Part shown: piece by piece, positions 35,401 through 47,900 of the stretch
Position numbering within the stretch: position 1 is the stretch's first letter
Layout of the letters: each line of letters starts with the position of its first letter
Made by a program: the position numbers and the translations under genes
Notes under the pieces: generated by a model
The model's database searches: none
Seen by the model: only the letters and a program-made list of their open reading frames with translations
Told to the model about the DNA's origin: nothing
From: Oscheius onirici
Taxonomy: Eukaryota > Nematoda > Chromadorea > Rhabditida > Rhabditidae
Length of the DNA: 64,000 bases
Reading direction: 5' to 3'
NCBI GenBank assembly: GCA_932521025.1
Contig: OW051471.1
Span: forward strand, 1,054,001 to 1,118,000

Positions 35401-38400
35401 TTTTAAGGGTTTGACTTATCGACATGAAAATAAGGTTTTAGGAATGAATTTTTACGCTGAATCCGCTGGAATGGGTCCTGGAACCTGAAAATGCTTCTGG
35501 CGCGCGATTTTAAGGGCAAAGCGTTCGACGCTAGTGGGAGGCAAATCCCAATTCACAAAATTGCCTGGCCTGGTCCAACGTGGCCGTGGCTTTTCTGCAA
35601 GGTTTTCGGCCATCCCTATCCAGAGTACAGAACGTATGCCTGATCTCTCTGGCCCCAGATTAGACCCTCACGCAAGTGCATGCTCAGCGTTGATTATGGG
35701 TAAAACTAGCTTTGGTCGTAGTGACTAAGCATTAGAATTACTTCAGCTGACGCATATGTACAGTAATTGTGAAGAAAAAAAAGAATGAAAATAGACGGGT
35801 CTTACGACTTCACGAGGTCTATAACCAGGAACGAGGGGGACTATCAGAGGACTATAACCAGATAGGGCCATTTATTGTAGAACGAATTTTTCTATAGTAT
35901 CCTAAGCTAGCTTGATACAAAAAAAGGGATTTACAATTTCCCGAGCTATCGAAGAATTTAGCAAAGCAGCAATAGTTCGATGCTTATGAATTTTTCGTAA
36001 AACAAAGTTTTTCTCCTCTGATTTTCTTTCAACGCTTCTGTATCGCAGTCTATCTTACCTCTCCCTGATTCTCTCCTTCACAAAATCCAGCATGGCAATC
36101 GAAGAAGGCTTTATAGCCTCCAGTCTCTGCTTGAAAGGCGGATATTTCACATTCCATTCGTCGATGAAAAAGTCGAAAATCGAGGCCTTTTCCATTGTTT
36201 CATCAATTTTATGCTTTAGCCGGAAGAATTCGTCCTCGTTCTTCTGAAAATTGTCTTTTTATAGAGTTTTTGTAGGGAAACCTGGGTAAAGCGCTCAGAA
36301 AACAGTATTCTGTTGATGATATTTCCAACGGTTAGCTCAAAAAGAGCACGAGGATTGACTAACAGCTCCCAGCCATGACGGTCGATTTCGGATGTCAGGT
36401 AGTTTTTTCTGGAATAACGAAAACTTCGAATATGTTCTCCATAGTTAGTTTTTTGTAACTACAAGGTTAGCAACGCCCTTCCAGAGCTAAAATAGAAATT
36501 CATGACTTCGCTCCGTCCCTTTCACTCCAGTCACTCTCCCTGACCCTCCAAAGAAACTACCGAAATTGTATTGGAACCCGCTCCCTCTCAAGCCTAGTTG
36601 CAAAATGTTAGACCTGAACGGATCGCCCGGCTCTAGCTATAGTGAGTCTCAGTCCTTCTGTCCCTTCCCGTCTTCCCTTGTCACTCTGCTCCAGTCACTC
36701 TCTGCCCCCCCCCCCCCCCCCCCCAAGAAACCACCAAAGTCGTTAGTGCACTTCGCGCACTTGATTTTCCTGTCGCGACTTGTTAAAAACTAATTTGTGC
36801 ACACAAAGCTCCCCTCCTTATCCTCAATTAGAGCTTCAGACACACACAGACGATAAAATTGAAACTTGTTGTAAAAACGAAACTATCTTTTCCATGCTGA
36901 AAGCAGACATGACTTTTTCAAAGTAAAATATAGTCTTTGTGGTTCTTTTCAGCTGAAATGTTGAAATGTTATGGGCTGCTGGTCCGGTCGGAATGTCACA
37001 CCCACGCGGCAACCGAGAACCTGGTGACAGCCTGACTGGATGTTCGGTTCCTTTCCCCTCTTCCTCTAACGATAGACGACTTCGTTGTACTCATCTCTAC
37101 ATCCTACACTCGACTTATATATGAAGTTACAGTTACAGTTTATTAGCTTATCAATGTATTCACATGAGCCATCATAGCTCCACTCCAGTTTTGGAGGTCA
37201 GTCGCAGCCGCCGCCATCCATCGTTCCCCGAATGCCTCGACAAAATTAGAGTTCCATCTAGGTTTGGGCCGTCCTGGACTCCGTGTTTTGTTCCATGGAC
37301 GCCATTCCAGAATTTTCCTGGTCCATTTGTTGTTGGCTCCAATAGCAATACATTTGGCCCAGTTCCACTTCTTTATCGCCCAACTCTTCCTGATATCTCG
37401 TATTGGTACCTTTTCTGACAGCCATTCATTGGTTCTCCTTTCCGCCAGTGTGACGCCGATCATCTTTCTCATCATACGACGCTGTACGATAGCCAATCGT
37501 TTGATATCTTCTTCGCGTAGAGACCAACATTCGGATCCATATAGCAATGCAGGTTCTATGCAGGATGCAAACACCTTCCGTTTGTGCTTCATCAGCACCG
37601 ACTTGTTGCATAGCAAGTTCTTGAAACTTTGGAAAGAACCCCAACTGGCCTGAATCCTCTTTGTCCTCTTTGTTAGTTCTCGGGATGGGTCTCGATTGAA
37701 TTAAATCTTCTGGCCAAGATATATGGTTTCGTCTTTGTATGTCAATCTATCTCCATTTAGCTCGATACGATACTGCCTTCTATTGGTGAGGATGACGGTT
37801 CTCATTCCGTTGATTTTATATATGAAGTAGATAAAACTAAATCTAATCGGGGGACGTATTTGGAAACAAAAAAAAATCAGAAAAAAATGCGAAATGAATT
37901 TTTTTAGCCCGCCGCAAAGTCCAACCTGGCCGCCTCACGCCGCAGCGCAGCTCAACAAACCCAGAATCAACAAGCCTGGATCAGACAGCTAGACAGTGAG
38001 CTCAGTCTCCCGGGCTATCAGCTATCTTGTTTGGAAGAGCCACAGGAACTTGCACATTACAGCGATCACAAGATGAATTTTAATACCCCTCCAAACTTGT
38101 TCTATTACACGAACTTTTCAAAAAGAACACGTTGGACTAATCGATCAATCAAAACTTTCGATATTTTGTGCTAAAGTTGCAGCAAATCAGGAAAAGGTGT
38201 GGTTTGTGGTAAAGACAGCGAAATATTTGAAAATTCCAGCCACGACGTGATGACACTATTTTTCCCAGATTCCTTAACCCCGATTGCATCTGTAAAAAGA
38301 TATGGGACATGAAAAAAATATTGCCTAGGCCGAGCCCAATGTTCGTCCGATGTTCGTTCGTGTTCGGGTATGCAATAGACGAACACGAAAAAGAGCGGGC

Positions 38401-40717
38401 TGCATTTCGTTCCAGCAAATATTTTTTACAGATCTATTCGAGGGCAAGTGCTAGACGTCATATGTTATTCCAAAACTTACCAAGCTAACGTACTAAAGTT
38501 GAAACATTTGCGCAGAGGACACTTCGGTGCCTCGAGTCGAGTCGAGTCGATTCCGGGTCGAATCGAGTCGAAATTTTTCGGTGTTTTTTTTCGAAAAAGG
38601 TTTTACAAACTAGCGTGAAAATGTAAAATACTACTATGTAAACTATCTAAAGCGCAATGGTGTCCGTGGTGGACTCTGTTTGGATGTTTGTTTGTTTGTT
38701 TGTTTCTCCGGGACCTCAAATTTTGGTGTATTGTTAAGAGTCGCCGTCGTCACCCAGACCCCGGGTTCGACTCCTCTCTTCGCCAAATGTTTTTGCTAAA
38801 TTGTTTTGAGTAGGAAATAGAGTCAGGGTAACCGCTAGGGGATTTGAAGGGATCGGTTGACTGGGGAAGGGATCATAGTGGATCGGTTTACTGGGGAAGG
38901 GATTAGAAGGTCCCGTTAGCCCCCCCCCCCCCCCCACCCGGCGGGGTGGGAGGGGGGCCTAATGTCCCCCAGCCAGGTTTTAGAGAGCAGGTTTCGTTTG
39001 CAAACTTCAAAACAACACGGGTCTGAGGAGTACGCATTTGCGTACTTATAGTCCCACCGTAACCTCAAAACTGTGAAAGAAGCTAGTGTTTTGTACGCGT
39101 TCACGTACTTACTACTGTAACCCAAAAAAAACTGTCAAAATACGCGGTATGGTTTACGATAGAAATTGTTTCATAAGAACCCTTTGTGAACTATTATCAC
39201 ATTTCGATTCTGTCTGAAGTTGAAAAAATAAAATCTGTTTCACCAAAAACATCAAAAGAGGAGTGAGAACCTTCTCGCAATGGGATCCAGGAATAAGGTG
39301 CAAAACAATTTTACCTGTAATCAATTTCCATCAGTATCCTCTGTTCCATCAGATTCTTTCCCATTCCCAAGTCTTTCAGTGCGTGGAGGGCGAAGCGTCG
39401 CTGTTCAGTCCACTGAACACCGTTGGAGACCAGAATTCCTCTACCTTCTGGAATTTTTTTGTCTCTCCGTCCGTCTGTCTCTCTGTCTTCTTCTGATTCT
39501 CAGACAAGAAAACTCACTTCTGACAACGTCGAAAAGAAACAGCTTCGGTCTGTCCACAAAGTGAATCCCTTTCCTGATCATGGCCTCACTAGCCGTGTCA
39601 AAAGTGCACAAATTGACAGTCGGCATGGGTCCAATCCAGAGAGTAAAAACATTTCCGTACTTTTTTTGCCAACCGCGTAGAATCTCGACCATTGAACTTC
39701 CACGCCACATTTTGAAACCGAGTTGATGGAAATTGCCGGCTAGAGGCAAGGGGAATGGTCCTGAAATTGAATATGAGAGTTTCATACAAATTTTTTGTTT
39801 CAGTATTTTGGTATAGGAACTGATTTAATAGTTTAGAAATGACCCCTGAGTTTCCCCAAATTTGGAAAGGTCCTGGTGAGTTCATTGGTGGAAATTTCAT
39901 TACTTTTTTGTTTGTTTCCGTTTATAATGTAAAAATAGCTTGCATCCTTTAGTCATTTTCGCTCTTTGGTTTTTCCCCTATATTTGTGACAGGTTGATCA
40001 GCTTAGAAAAGTTGATAGTTTTCCGATAGGTTGAACTGGTTGTCTTGGAACTCCTTTTGCTTCAATGAATATCAAACAGAGAATTTTTTCTGGGTGTCTT
40101 GGTGCATTATCAGCTGTCTAACAGAATGTTCTTTTTTGTTTCCACTATTTTTTCCTTAACTTTTCAAGATTTACAAACTTTCAAAGAAGAGTCATCGTAG
40201 GCCAGAGAGACAGTTTTGTGAAACAAAACCTTGAAAAGGGAACTAAATTAAGCAAGCACACTAGTTTCCACATGGTAAAGCTGATGAGAACAGTTGTTCA
40301 GCTTGTAATGTAACGTTTCTTTGAAAACACAGATTCACAAAAAGAAATACTTTTCGTGTTTCACAGTCTGTATACATTTTGGGCTAGTCTATCTTTGGTG
40401 GAGGCTGATCGGTCTGGCCGGAGAAAAGTAGTAAAACTCTAAATCGTGCATCTTATTTGTTCGATCCCTTGGACTATATGCGAAAAAGTAAAGTCATCGG
40501 AAACATTAGTAGTTTTTTTCGCCACCTATGATTTCATTCTGTAGTTATAAAACCAATTTTTTCAATGCAAGACAATGCTCGGCGGACTTCTTGTTAGAGA
40601 AAACAATAGCAAACCTGGTGGTAGCATCGTCGTCTTCAGCCATAGCTTTCCAAAAATGTAGAGGACTATTATTCCAAGAATGGCGAGAATCAGCTCTATT
40701 TCTTCGCGTTGATTCAT
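29425..40717 (-). CDS. Cytochrome P450, clan 2 (CYP33-like), ten exons
   Basis: Exons 40717-40615, 39760-39518, 39447-39315, 36408-36282, 36243-36059, 32036-31781, 31690-31586, 30780-30622, 29721-29602 and 29559-29425 join in phase and give about 521 residues. The N-terminus has an ER anchor (ELILAILGIIVLYIFGKLWL) followed by PPGPFPLPLAGN. Helix C has WTEQRR (Trp128, Arg132), the I helix FAGQETTTT (residues 327-335) and helix K EILR (385-388). The heme loop FGMGKRQCLGE has the cysteine ligand near 465. It is expected to be a membrane-bound monooxygenase needing P450 reductase; substrate unknown. Clan 2, CYP33-like, is inferred from the PPGP start and motif set. Exon 6 contains a 30-base GT...AG stretch that is open in frame and lengthens the region before the I helix by ten residues. 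Two large introns (2.9 and 4.0 kb) hold a LINE fragment and a nested gene. All key residues are intact, so it is probably functional. Confidence 0.92.
32770..35283 (+). CDS. Mucin-like single-pass membrane protein nested in a P450 intron
   Basis: It starts at ATG 32770 with a signal peptide (MRQLLLLLLFGTLKVL). After an intron to 32914 comes a cysteine-rich ectodomain (KDYCTEFTPVNPKLF, SQDCVTKGIASCCD, then CSIWGYGICSFDF), then a Thr/Ser-rich stalk from about 33190 (TSTSTETVTTVMIEDPST). The stalk is split by a DNA element at 33425-34096 and resumes to a donor TA|GTAAGT at 34379. Exon 34450-34881 encodes the membrane helix VILILCVVLLCLLFFIACF, then CKR and a Pro/Ser-rich tail. The last exon, 35007-35283, is Lys-rich (RRLKKSSKKGEGDKKK). 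The ectodomain shows a frame change near 33048-33073, which suggests a recent lesion or a sequencing error. The other frame alone is open through the exon but less protein-like. The gene lies wholly inside the P450 intron 36058-32037 on the opposite strand. Confidence 0.7.
33425..34096. mobile_element. TA-inserted DNA transposon (non-autonomous) inside a coding exon
   Basis: Both ends read CACTGCGCGTCATA going inward, a perfect 14-base terminal inverted repeat, and each is bordered by TA (33423-33424 and 34097-34098). Removing the element with one TA restores the Thr-rich frame exactly (SSVGAI then ETTVAETTSTV), so the TA duplication and host gene order are clear. TA targeting points to the Tc1/mariner superfamily. 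Inside, the terminal sequence GCGTCATAATTATAGGTTCA recurs near 33583, and a block with AAGGAAACTGGCTCAAATTT appears in both orientations near 33790 and 34050, so the interior is rearranged. No transposase frame is seen. Confidence 0.9.
35290..36050. other. 3' flank of nested gene within the P450 intron
   Basis: There is no further exon. The block 35480-35740 is less AT-rich than its surroundings and has short open frames, but no splice sites or RNA structure were recognised. Confidence 0.35.
36460..36790. repeat. Diverged tandem repeat with a C20 tract
   Basis: The block CTCCAGTCACTCTCCCTGAC, then CCAAAGAAACTACCGAAA (36524-36565) recurs at 36688-36745 as CTCCAGTCACTCTCTG, a C20 run (36705-36724), then AAGAAACCACCAAAG. 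The period is about 170 bases. It lies in the P450 intron 39314-36409. Confidence 0.65.
37128..37815 (-). mobile_element. 5'-truncated RTE-type LINE fragment
   Basis: On the minus strand the fragment encodes the C-terminal end of a non-LTR reverse transcriptase: LLYGSECWSLREEDIKRL, then VQRRMMRKMIGVTLAERRTN, RDIRKSWAIKKWNWAKCIA, and SPGRPKPRWNSNF. This is the typical tail of RTE/CR1-like elements. One in-frame stop lies near its 5' side, at YLGQKI, so it is dead. The 3' tail reads AATAAACTGTAACTGTAACT, the short repeated tail usual for RTE. A 13-base target duplication, TTATATATGAAGT, flanks it at 37115-37127 and 37816-37828, so it is a single 5'-truncated insertion of about 688 bases in the P450 intron. 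Confidence 0.9.
38640..38860 (+). repeat. tRNA-related dispersed repeat, copy 3, with TTTG microsatellite
   Basis: It contains a B-box match (GGGTTCGACTCC near 38762) followed by TTTTTGCTAAATTGTTTTGAG, shared with repeats at 44690-44900 and 53560-53780. The upstream part, GTCCGTGGTGGACTCTG, is also found near 29237-29255. A (TTTG)n run lies at about 38688-38706. Confidence 0.55.
38920..38935. repeat. Mono-C tract (16 C)
   Basis: Sixteen C followed by ACCCGG and a G-rich stretch (GGGGTGGGAGGGGGG). It lies in a P450 intron. Confidence 0.95.
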
Positions 40718-41307
40718 TTTTTAAGTTGTTCTATTTGAGTGTCAGGAGTCTGGAACTTGTTATTGAACCTAAGGACAAGAGGTCGGGGAGGGGGATAGAT
40801 AAGAGCTGGAAAACAAACATGAGAGACGTAAGACGACAGGAAAAACAGCAGCCAAACAGATTGTTTTATCATTTTACATCAGTTTTTTTTTGCTTTCTGG
40901 CATCATCGTTTCGCACAAATTTGCTCATTTTTTAGGGAGTTTGCGTCAAAATATTTAAACGAACGGTGCTGCCTACCGAACTATTACTAATTGGTTGCGT
41001 TCTTTATTTCGAACAAATATTATTTACTCTCGTTGAGAAGCAAGGAGTTTCTTATGCAAATGACAAGACGCCTTCGTTGTAATTTATGACATCCTAAACG
41101 TGAAAAGAACTATAAGCCCCAATAGATTGCAAGAAACGTGTATGAAAACTGCAAACGACATGCAAGGTAGATTTGAAACACAAGAAAAATCTTGAAATTC
41201 TAGCTTGTTAGCGTCCTGTTTTACAAAATCGATATAGGGAACAAAAGCTGGAGAACATTAGTGTCATTCTTTTTTTTTGCCAAAACGTTATTTTATAGCA
41301 TGAGTAG
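40718..41307. other. Region upstream of the P450 start
   Basis: No gene seen. The promoter of the minus-strand P450 should be here; no specific element was recognised. Confidence 0.35.
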
Positions 41308-41481
41308 TCCAATCCTGGAGAAAAAGTGGCAAAATATCAGGCTGACAGACGGCTGACCATCGTCATTGAAGCCCTCTCAGAGGACGGTAAGCAACTGATA
41401 ACCTTCTTGTTTTTGATTTTGGAGGAGAAAAACAATTGTGACGAATGGTGGACTCCTGTTAGAAAGATAGAGAGAGACTGA
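41308..41481 (+). CDS. Candidate exon, unrecognised
   Basis: After GAGTAG a frame without an ATG reads SNPGEKVAKYQADRRLTIVI, EALSED, and continues to a stop at 41479-41481 (NNCDEWWTPVRKIERD). A good donor G|GTAAGC follows EALSED at about 41392. A second exon-like block, 41658-41773 (FAETVNVFPSFTKNPSC, donor GTATGT), is nearby but its phase does not match. Composition looks coding, but no complete gene can be built between the two minus-strand neighbours. Confidence 0.3.
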   Translation, partial: SNPGEKVAKYQADRRLTIVIEALSEDGKQLITFLFLILEEKNNCDEWWTPVRKIERD

Positions 41482-41961
41482 TGGGAAAGAGGGAGAGATT
41501 ATGGAAAAATCGAATGATCGGAACAGTGGTAACAGCGTTATGAGAACAAACAGCGTTATGAGAACCTTGTTATGAGAACAGTGAAATATTTTGGAGTTTG
41601 TCTGTCTACGAGTGAAGTGTAATCAAAATTTGTAAAGATCTTGAGAATATAAAGATTTGCTGAAACTGTGAACGTTTTTCCTTCGTTCACTAAAAATCCA
41701 AGCTGTATTGAACGAGATTATAAATCGGTGAAGGCACTCATAGAGCAAAAGATGTCTACAAATAGTTTGCTGGTATGTAATTTTTTATATTTTTTTAGTT
41801 TCACTATTTTGGTATAGGGGACTTGAGGCCCTGTGAATCGTTGTCTTTTGGGTTTGAAAGAACAAATAAGCTTTCCAAAAAGCCTCTTATAACTACCGTT
41901 CCATTTTGGTCGAAATTACAGGGAATTTTGAGCAGTTCTGACACACAGGAATGAACAGATT

Positions 41962-44900
41962 TCACGAACGGCAGTAAACATTGATATGATCGTCCTGAAT
42001 CCTCATGAACTGTCCATAGTTTGATGTTTCTAAGAATTGATAGCTTTCTTTTTCAACTGAACTTTCGAATACTCGTTTCTGAATAAAGACACTGCTTATA
42101 CCGAGAATTGCAGCTTTGAAGAATAGTAGTAGACTTTCATTGATGGAAACAATTTTCATGAACTCTCAGTCTTTCTAACTACTTTTATCAAATTCGGCGT
42201 AGACCCATTAGATCATGAACTCACTCAAAATTGAGAAAAATAGACGAAACTCGCAAGTTTCGTTACTCTCTTCCAAATATCGTCATATTTTGAGTGAATT
42301 TATGGTCTAAGGGGTTCTTCAAGACGCTGAATCCGATACAGGTAGTTAGAAATTTTGAAAGATGAGGAAAAAGAAGAAAAATGCAAAATTGATTCGTTTC
42401 GATTACCTCAAAAGTGCTTGCAGTCCTTCTCAACTTCCCACTTTCTTTGTGTTTCACTGCTCGTTGAAGTAAAGTCTGGTATCTTGCTAGCGTTACACGT
42501 TTGATTTGATAAAAAGAACTTTCCTTCTATGTACTTGAAGCAAGATTTTTAGTATCCGTATCAGATTGTCACTTCAGCACAATTTCAAAATTGCAGAGGC
42601 TTACAATTTTTTTTCCAAAACTACAATTCTACGATTTTTTCAACCGTTTTTCGTTACACTATTTTCCCTTCGTTGATCGATCTATCGAGAAATACTGAAC
42701 GGAGAATTTCAAAAGCAAGTAAACCAGTGGAAACTTTACTTGGGAACCAAAAAGGAACAAATTACAACCATAAAGTGAGGGAGGGGAAGAAAGAGAGAGG
42801 AAGATTGTTTGCTGTCTTGATATGTCATTTTCGTCGTTATACTTCACCCGTATTGAGACCTCCTTCTAAAGAGAAAAAAAAGTCATTCCACTTCGTCACG
42901 GCCCCAGGATCGACTGAAATTTTTTATTTTAGGCCATTTAAAATACCACCTTCGGCACTTTTGAAGCTCCTGTTCCATTGTGATCTTCATGTCCGGCGGC
43001 TGGAGCTTATATTTTCGGAGGTGTTGACGTTGGGGATGGCTTGGAAGGGCTACGGAGGCTGTGGTGTGGAGGAGCTGAAGATTTTTTTCGACTTCAATCC
43101 GGATGGAAGTAAAGAAAAAAAATTTTGCCCATTATATGCCTGTAATGAAACGTTGTTGTGCCATTTTGACGCCTGCACAAGACCAGATTTCTTTCCGAGA
43201 AGTGAAGAAGAGACTGATGAGTACGTTTCATAATTGGGACCAGCAGTAGCTCGAAAAAATAGACTTTTTTTGTAATTTTGACCACCTTTATGGGAATAGA
43301 GTGAATGTATTCCGTCTGGAAGGAATAAACGCCCCCCTCCTTCTAAAATTTTTGATTTTAATCCAAATGGCCCCAAAATTTGGCTGGAAGGGGGCGGTAA
43401 CTTCCCAACAAAATTTCAGCCAATGTGCATTTTTTAAGGCGCTACGCGCAAAATTTGAAAATGGTCGTACCTATTTGTAGTGTATCAAAAAGTCTAATAT
43501 TGTTTCACCAAATTCGTATACAAAGGAGAGCAAACGAAAAAAAACAATTCTTGGTCTTTCTTGTATTAGGCCGAGAGGTAAGTCTTTTCCTCTACCCTAT
43601 AACTCCGTCCAGAAGTAAGCAAATCAAGCAAACTTAGAACCAAAATTTAAGTCTACCCGGGGCCGAATTAATAGGCTACATACGAGACCTGGATATCTCA
43701 TCTCCTGAGAACAGTGAACGGTTCAAATTTTGACAAAAACATCATTTTGCCCATAACTCTTCAGGGTTGCATCCTACAAAAAAGTTGTCAATTAGTGAAA
43801 ACGTTAGCTTAATGAAACGAGTATTTTGTTTTTTTTTGAAAAACGATTTTTGACCTTGGGATCATGTCGAAACGGAAAATGTCCGGATGGCGCAGTGGGT
43901 TTGGAAAATTCACGCTTTCACGACCAGGGTTCGAATCCGCTGAAAGAAAATCTTTTTGTTTTTTAACTGTAGCATTCTACTGGGCTGAAAAGTACCCCTG
44001 TAAAAATATCAGCTCAAACGGTTCAATAGTTTTCTCAAAAAAAATCAAATTCGATCTCAAAAAATCACCATGAGGTTACGTTGATGAAATTCGAGACTCA
44101 AAACCGTTCCCCAACCTAAATTGCAAATGAATCGAGCTGATATTTTACAGGGGTACTTTTCAGCCCAGTGGAATGCTACAGTTAAAAAACAAAAAGATTT
44201 CCTTTCGGCGGATTCGAACCCTGGTCGTGCCAGCGTGAATTTTCCAAACCCACTGCGCAATCCGGACATTTTCAGTTTCGTCATGATCCCAAGGTCAAAA
44301 ATCGGTGGATTTGGCTTTGCCTTCCATTAGTGCGAAACGCGTTTAGAATAAAATCGCGTGTAGCGCGCGTCAACAGCATTTTCAGGTTTCGGGACCAATT
44401 CTATCGGATTCAGCGTAAAAAGTTACCCCTAGAAACCTATTTTCAAGAAATTTGGTCGAAGAACAAAAAAGTTAGCCGAAATGTTCTGTTTCCAAAACGT
44501 TCGGCGTCCGGCATCCTGTGTACGCGACTTACGCTCTCATTTTTTGACCTACAAGGCTGAAAATTTGATTATCGATGTAACTTTTCCGACCCTACAGGAA
44601 GGGTCTTTTCGATTTTCGACCCGGATCACACCTCTACGTCCTGCATTTTTAGACTTAGAAATTTTTTCATCGAAAAAGTTGGTGTATTGTTTAGGGTCGC
44701 CACACCACCCACACGACCCGGGTTTGATCCCGCCCTTCTGCAAACCTTTTTGCTAAATTGTTTTGAGCAGGAATTGACTTTAGCTACACTCTGGCAACTT
44801 TTTGTGATCGTATTCGACCGTTCCCCGCCATTAGACAAAGGCGCAAGGCAGTTATTCTGAGTGTACTCCTTGTTTATAGCGCAATGCCCGATACTTTTAG

Positions 44901-47900
44901 GAACGAGGGATTAGAGTAGTTTTCTGCTTTTATCCTGGTCCTGCAAAATGGCTCAGGTTTTTATACTTAGCTTTGCCGAAGTTCTGGGTAGAGACTTCTC
45001 CCAATTCTGATGAAGTAGGTCTCGAAAGGTGGTAGAAAATACCGTAACAAGTAACCAAACTAACAAACGCTTGATTGTAAAAGATTATAGCCAGGCATTA
45101 TCTCCAACCAATCCAGTCTTAATCCTTTCTTCAAGCATCTCGACATAATGTTCTGACCGGTCTGGATCGATCTGGTGTCATGGCCAAAATAAATAGGACG
45201 GCTCCGAAAACTATGGTTCACACTTTTTGCTTGCGTATAGGGGACCACTATTCGTAAATTCCATGAATTTTGACACAAAGTGAACAATCTGGATTTGTGA
45301 AAAAGTGGATTCTTAGAGACAAAAGGGATTTGTCTCTGCACTGTGTTTTTAGGAGACCGGACAAAAAGTGAACAATACAATGTGGATTGTAAGAACTCAA
45401 CAAAAAGTGAACAATATTGCGCACAAAGGTCAAATCCACGTCTTTACTCTGAGAACCAGACGTTTACTTTTTGAAAATCAGAGATATTTTAATGTTCAGA
45501 CCAAATGACTAAAATTAAGAAGGGTCGCGTTGTATCAGAGTATATTTTATTGAAGTCCAATGTAAGTTTTTGGACCTTTATATTCAGAATTTTGTCCTAA
45601 ATGTGTCCTGGATATGAGGCCAGCTTCGTCACAGTCAGCCGACTAAAATGTGGACTAAGAAACTCCTAAACTTTCTTTCGTGTCCGTTGGAGTTCTTCCA
45701 ATTGAAACCAGATTACTTCAGTCGTTGATTTCGGAGTGAACGGAAATATAGTGCAAAAAACAACTGGTCTTTGAAAATTTCTAGATTCAGTTTTCCTGGT
45801 TCTCAGAGGAAAGACGTGGATTTGACCTTTGTGCGCAATATTCTTCACTTTTTATTGAGTTCTTACAATCCACGTTGTATTGTTCACTTTTTGTCCGGTA
45901 TCCTAAAAACAGTGCAGAGACAAATCCCTTTTGTCTCAAAGAATCCACTTTTTCACAAATCCAGATAGAACTAGGTAGTTTTTTCAGAAATGCGTTCGTC
46001 GTTTTTTTTCCAGAAAATCTTTCATCACATCTACATGATTTGTACTAAGTCTCGTAGAAATCGTTTCCGATTCGTCATCATTTTCGTGACCCAAAATGAC
46101 CCGACAGCAAATTTTTCATAGTAACAGTTTGAGTACCTTCATTCCAGAAGTTCTCATAAAAGCTCCTTTCAGAATGCTTTTGGAGCATCCAGTGATCAGA
46201 AAATGTTTAGCTGAACTCATATATACTGGGAATTTCACCGCAGAACGGTTACGTGGCCTTGGACAGTCTTGGACAAAAAACGCTCTTGCATGTACTATAA
46301 TCAACCGTAGGCTGAGTTTTCAAAAGCTGGGTGTTTTCAATAGTCAAATAGCGTTTCACCGAATTCGTATAAACCGGAAACTTTCCTATAACACCGTGAT
46401 GTAGCGGATATGGGTTCAAAAACTATTACCTGAATTTCGTCGTCCAACGACTCTACATAGACCGGTGGCACTTGATTGTGAATATCGTCCACTATAAGCA
46501 TTGCCATCTGAAAATTTTCCCACTTTTTTTAGCCTAAAAACTAGGAAAAACCTCCAAATTTCGCTCCAAAATGTATCCAAACTCGAAATCTTCGTCGTCA
46601 GCTCCAAAGGGGAACATCAAATCTTCGCCGACTTTCAGCCAGCCAACGTAGAAAAGAAACTGGAGGATTGTAAAAACAGGGAAAAATCTGAAAGTTTTAG
46701 CCATTTTGAAGCAGTTTTTGGCGGGAAAACTAACAAATCGACAATTTCCTTGTTCTCGTTTTGGCTGGGAAATTGGCGGCCGATTAGAGCAAAGGCAAAA
46801 TAGCCGTAGACGGAAATTGTGGAGACCTGAAAATGGCGGGAAATTTGACAGTTTTGGAGGAAAAAAATCAGTAACAGAGGGTCAGAAAGCCTTCCTCGGC
46901 CAACCACGGGTGGGAGAGAGTACAGGTGGAACAGCTGGGTCTTTGTTATGTGAAATTTTTCAGAAGGTCAAAAAATTCTAGATTTTTTCTGCTTCATCGT
47001 GTCTTCAAATAAGCGCTTTTCACAAAAAAGTCATTAGGTGAAGGCTTCAGATTGAAGAAAACAGAAAAATACGGGTCAGAAGTCACCTGATATCCATTGG
47101 ACGTAATTAGAAATCGTAATAAAGAAGTACCAAAGGGCCAAGGAAAACCCTGTTTTCGTTTTGTCATCAGTTCTTCGCAAAAAAATGAAGGCTCGTTTTG
47201 TTTCATTGCGATGTGAAATGGCTCCGCTGAATACAAAATCAATGACTGAGTGGTCTGATTACATTGAAAAATCGGGTGTTTGGTATTCAAATGATCTATA
47301 GTCTGTTCAAAAAAGAGGGATTACCGTAAGAGATTAGGTCTTCCTTTCGAGACAAACTTAGCACACGGATACTCAGCCAACATATTTTAGCTGTGTATCT
47401 TTCAAATGTTGTATCTGTTGCAGTTGAAATTGACCGGCCGTTGATATTGACCGGAAATTCATTATTTTGGGTTTTATATATATTTTTTCCATTTGTCTTT
47501 CATTTTTTTTCTATCAAAATAGATAGATCCTCATCTTTTAAGACCAAACCAGCCGTTTATATGGGCTAAAGGCTTAGCTAAGCCCAAAACAACCAAACAT
47601 GGCTTGTGAAATGTTTTCAAGTGTATTTTTCCGATTTTTTTTCGGTCGTTTTGATATCAAAACGTTCCAAATAGGATATTCTACAATAATAAAAAAAATA
47701 AAATCAAAAAAGATCGGAAATGATCGATAAAAATAGAAAAAGTGAAATTTCCGGTCAATATCAACGGCTGGTCAATTTCAACTGCAACATATCCAATTTT
47801 TATATGCTAAGTGGGTCTCGAAAAGAAGAGCTAAAATCTTACGGTAATCTCTCTTCTTTTTCATAAATTAACAAGAGTATTTAATCATGAACAACTTCAG

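Noticed and set aside
43864-44284. Two similar 70-75 codon proteins on opposite strands
   Set aside because: They are mirror images caused by the foldback, with tRNA-like boxes inside.
45248-45968. Two similar frames containing LTFVRNI on opposite strands
   Set aside because: They are the terminal inverted repeats of a miniature element, not genes.
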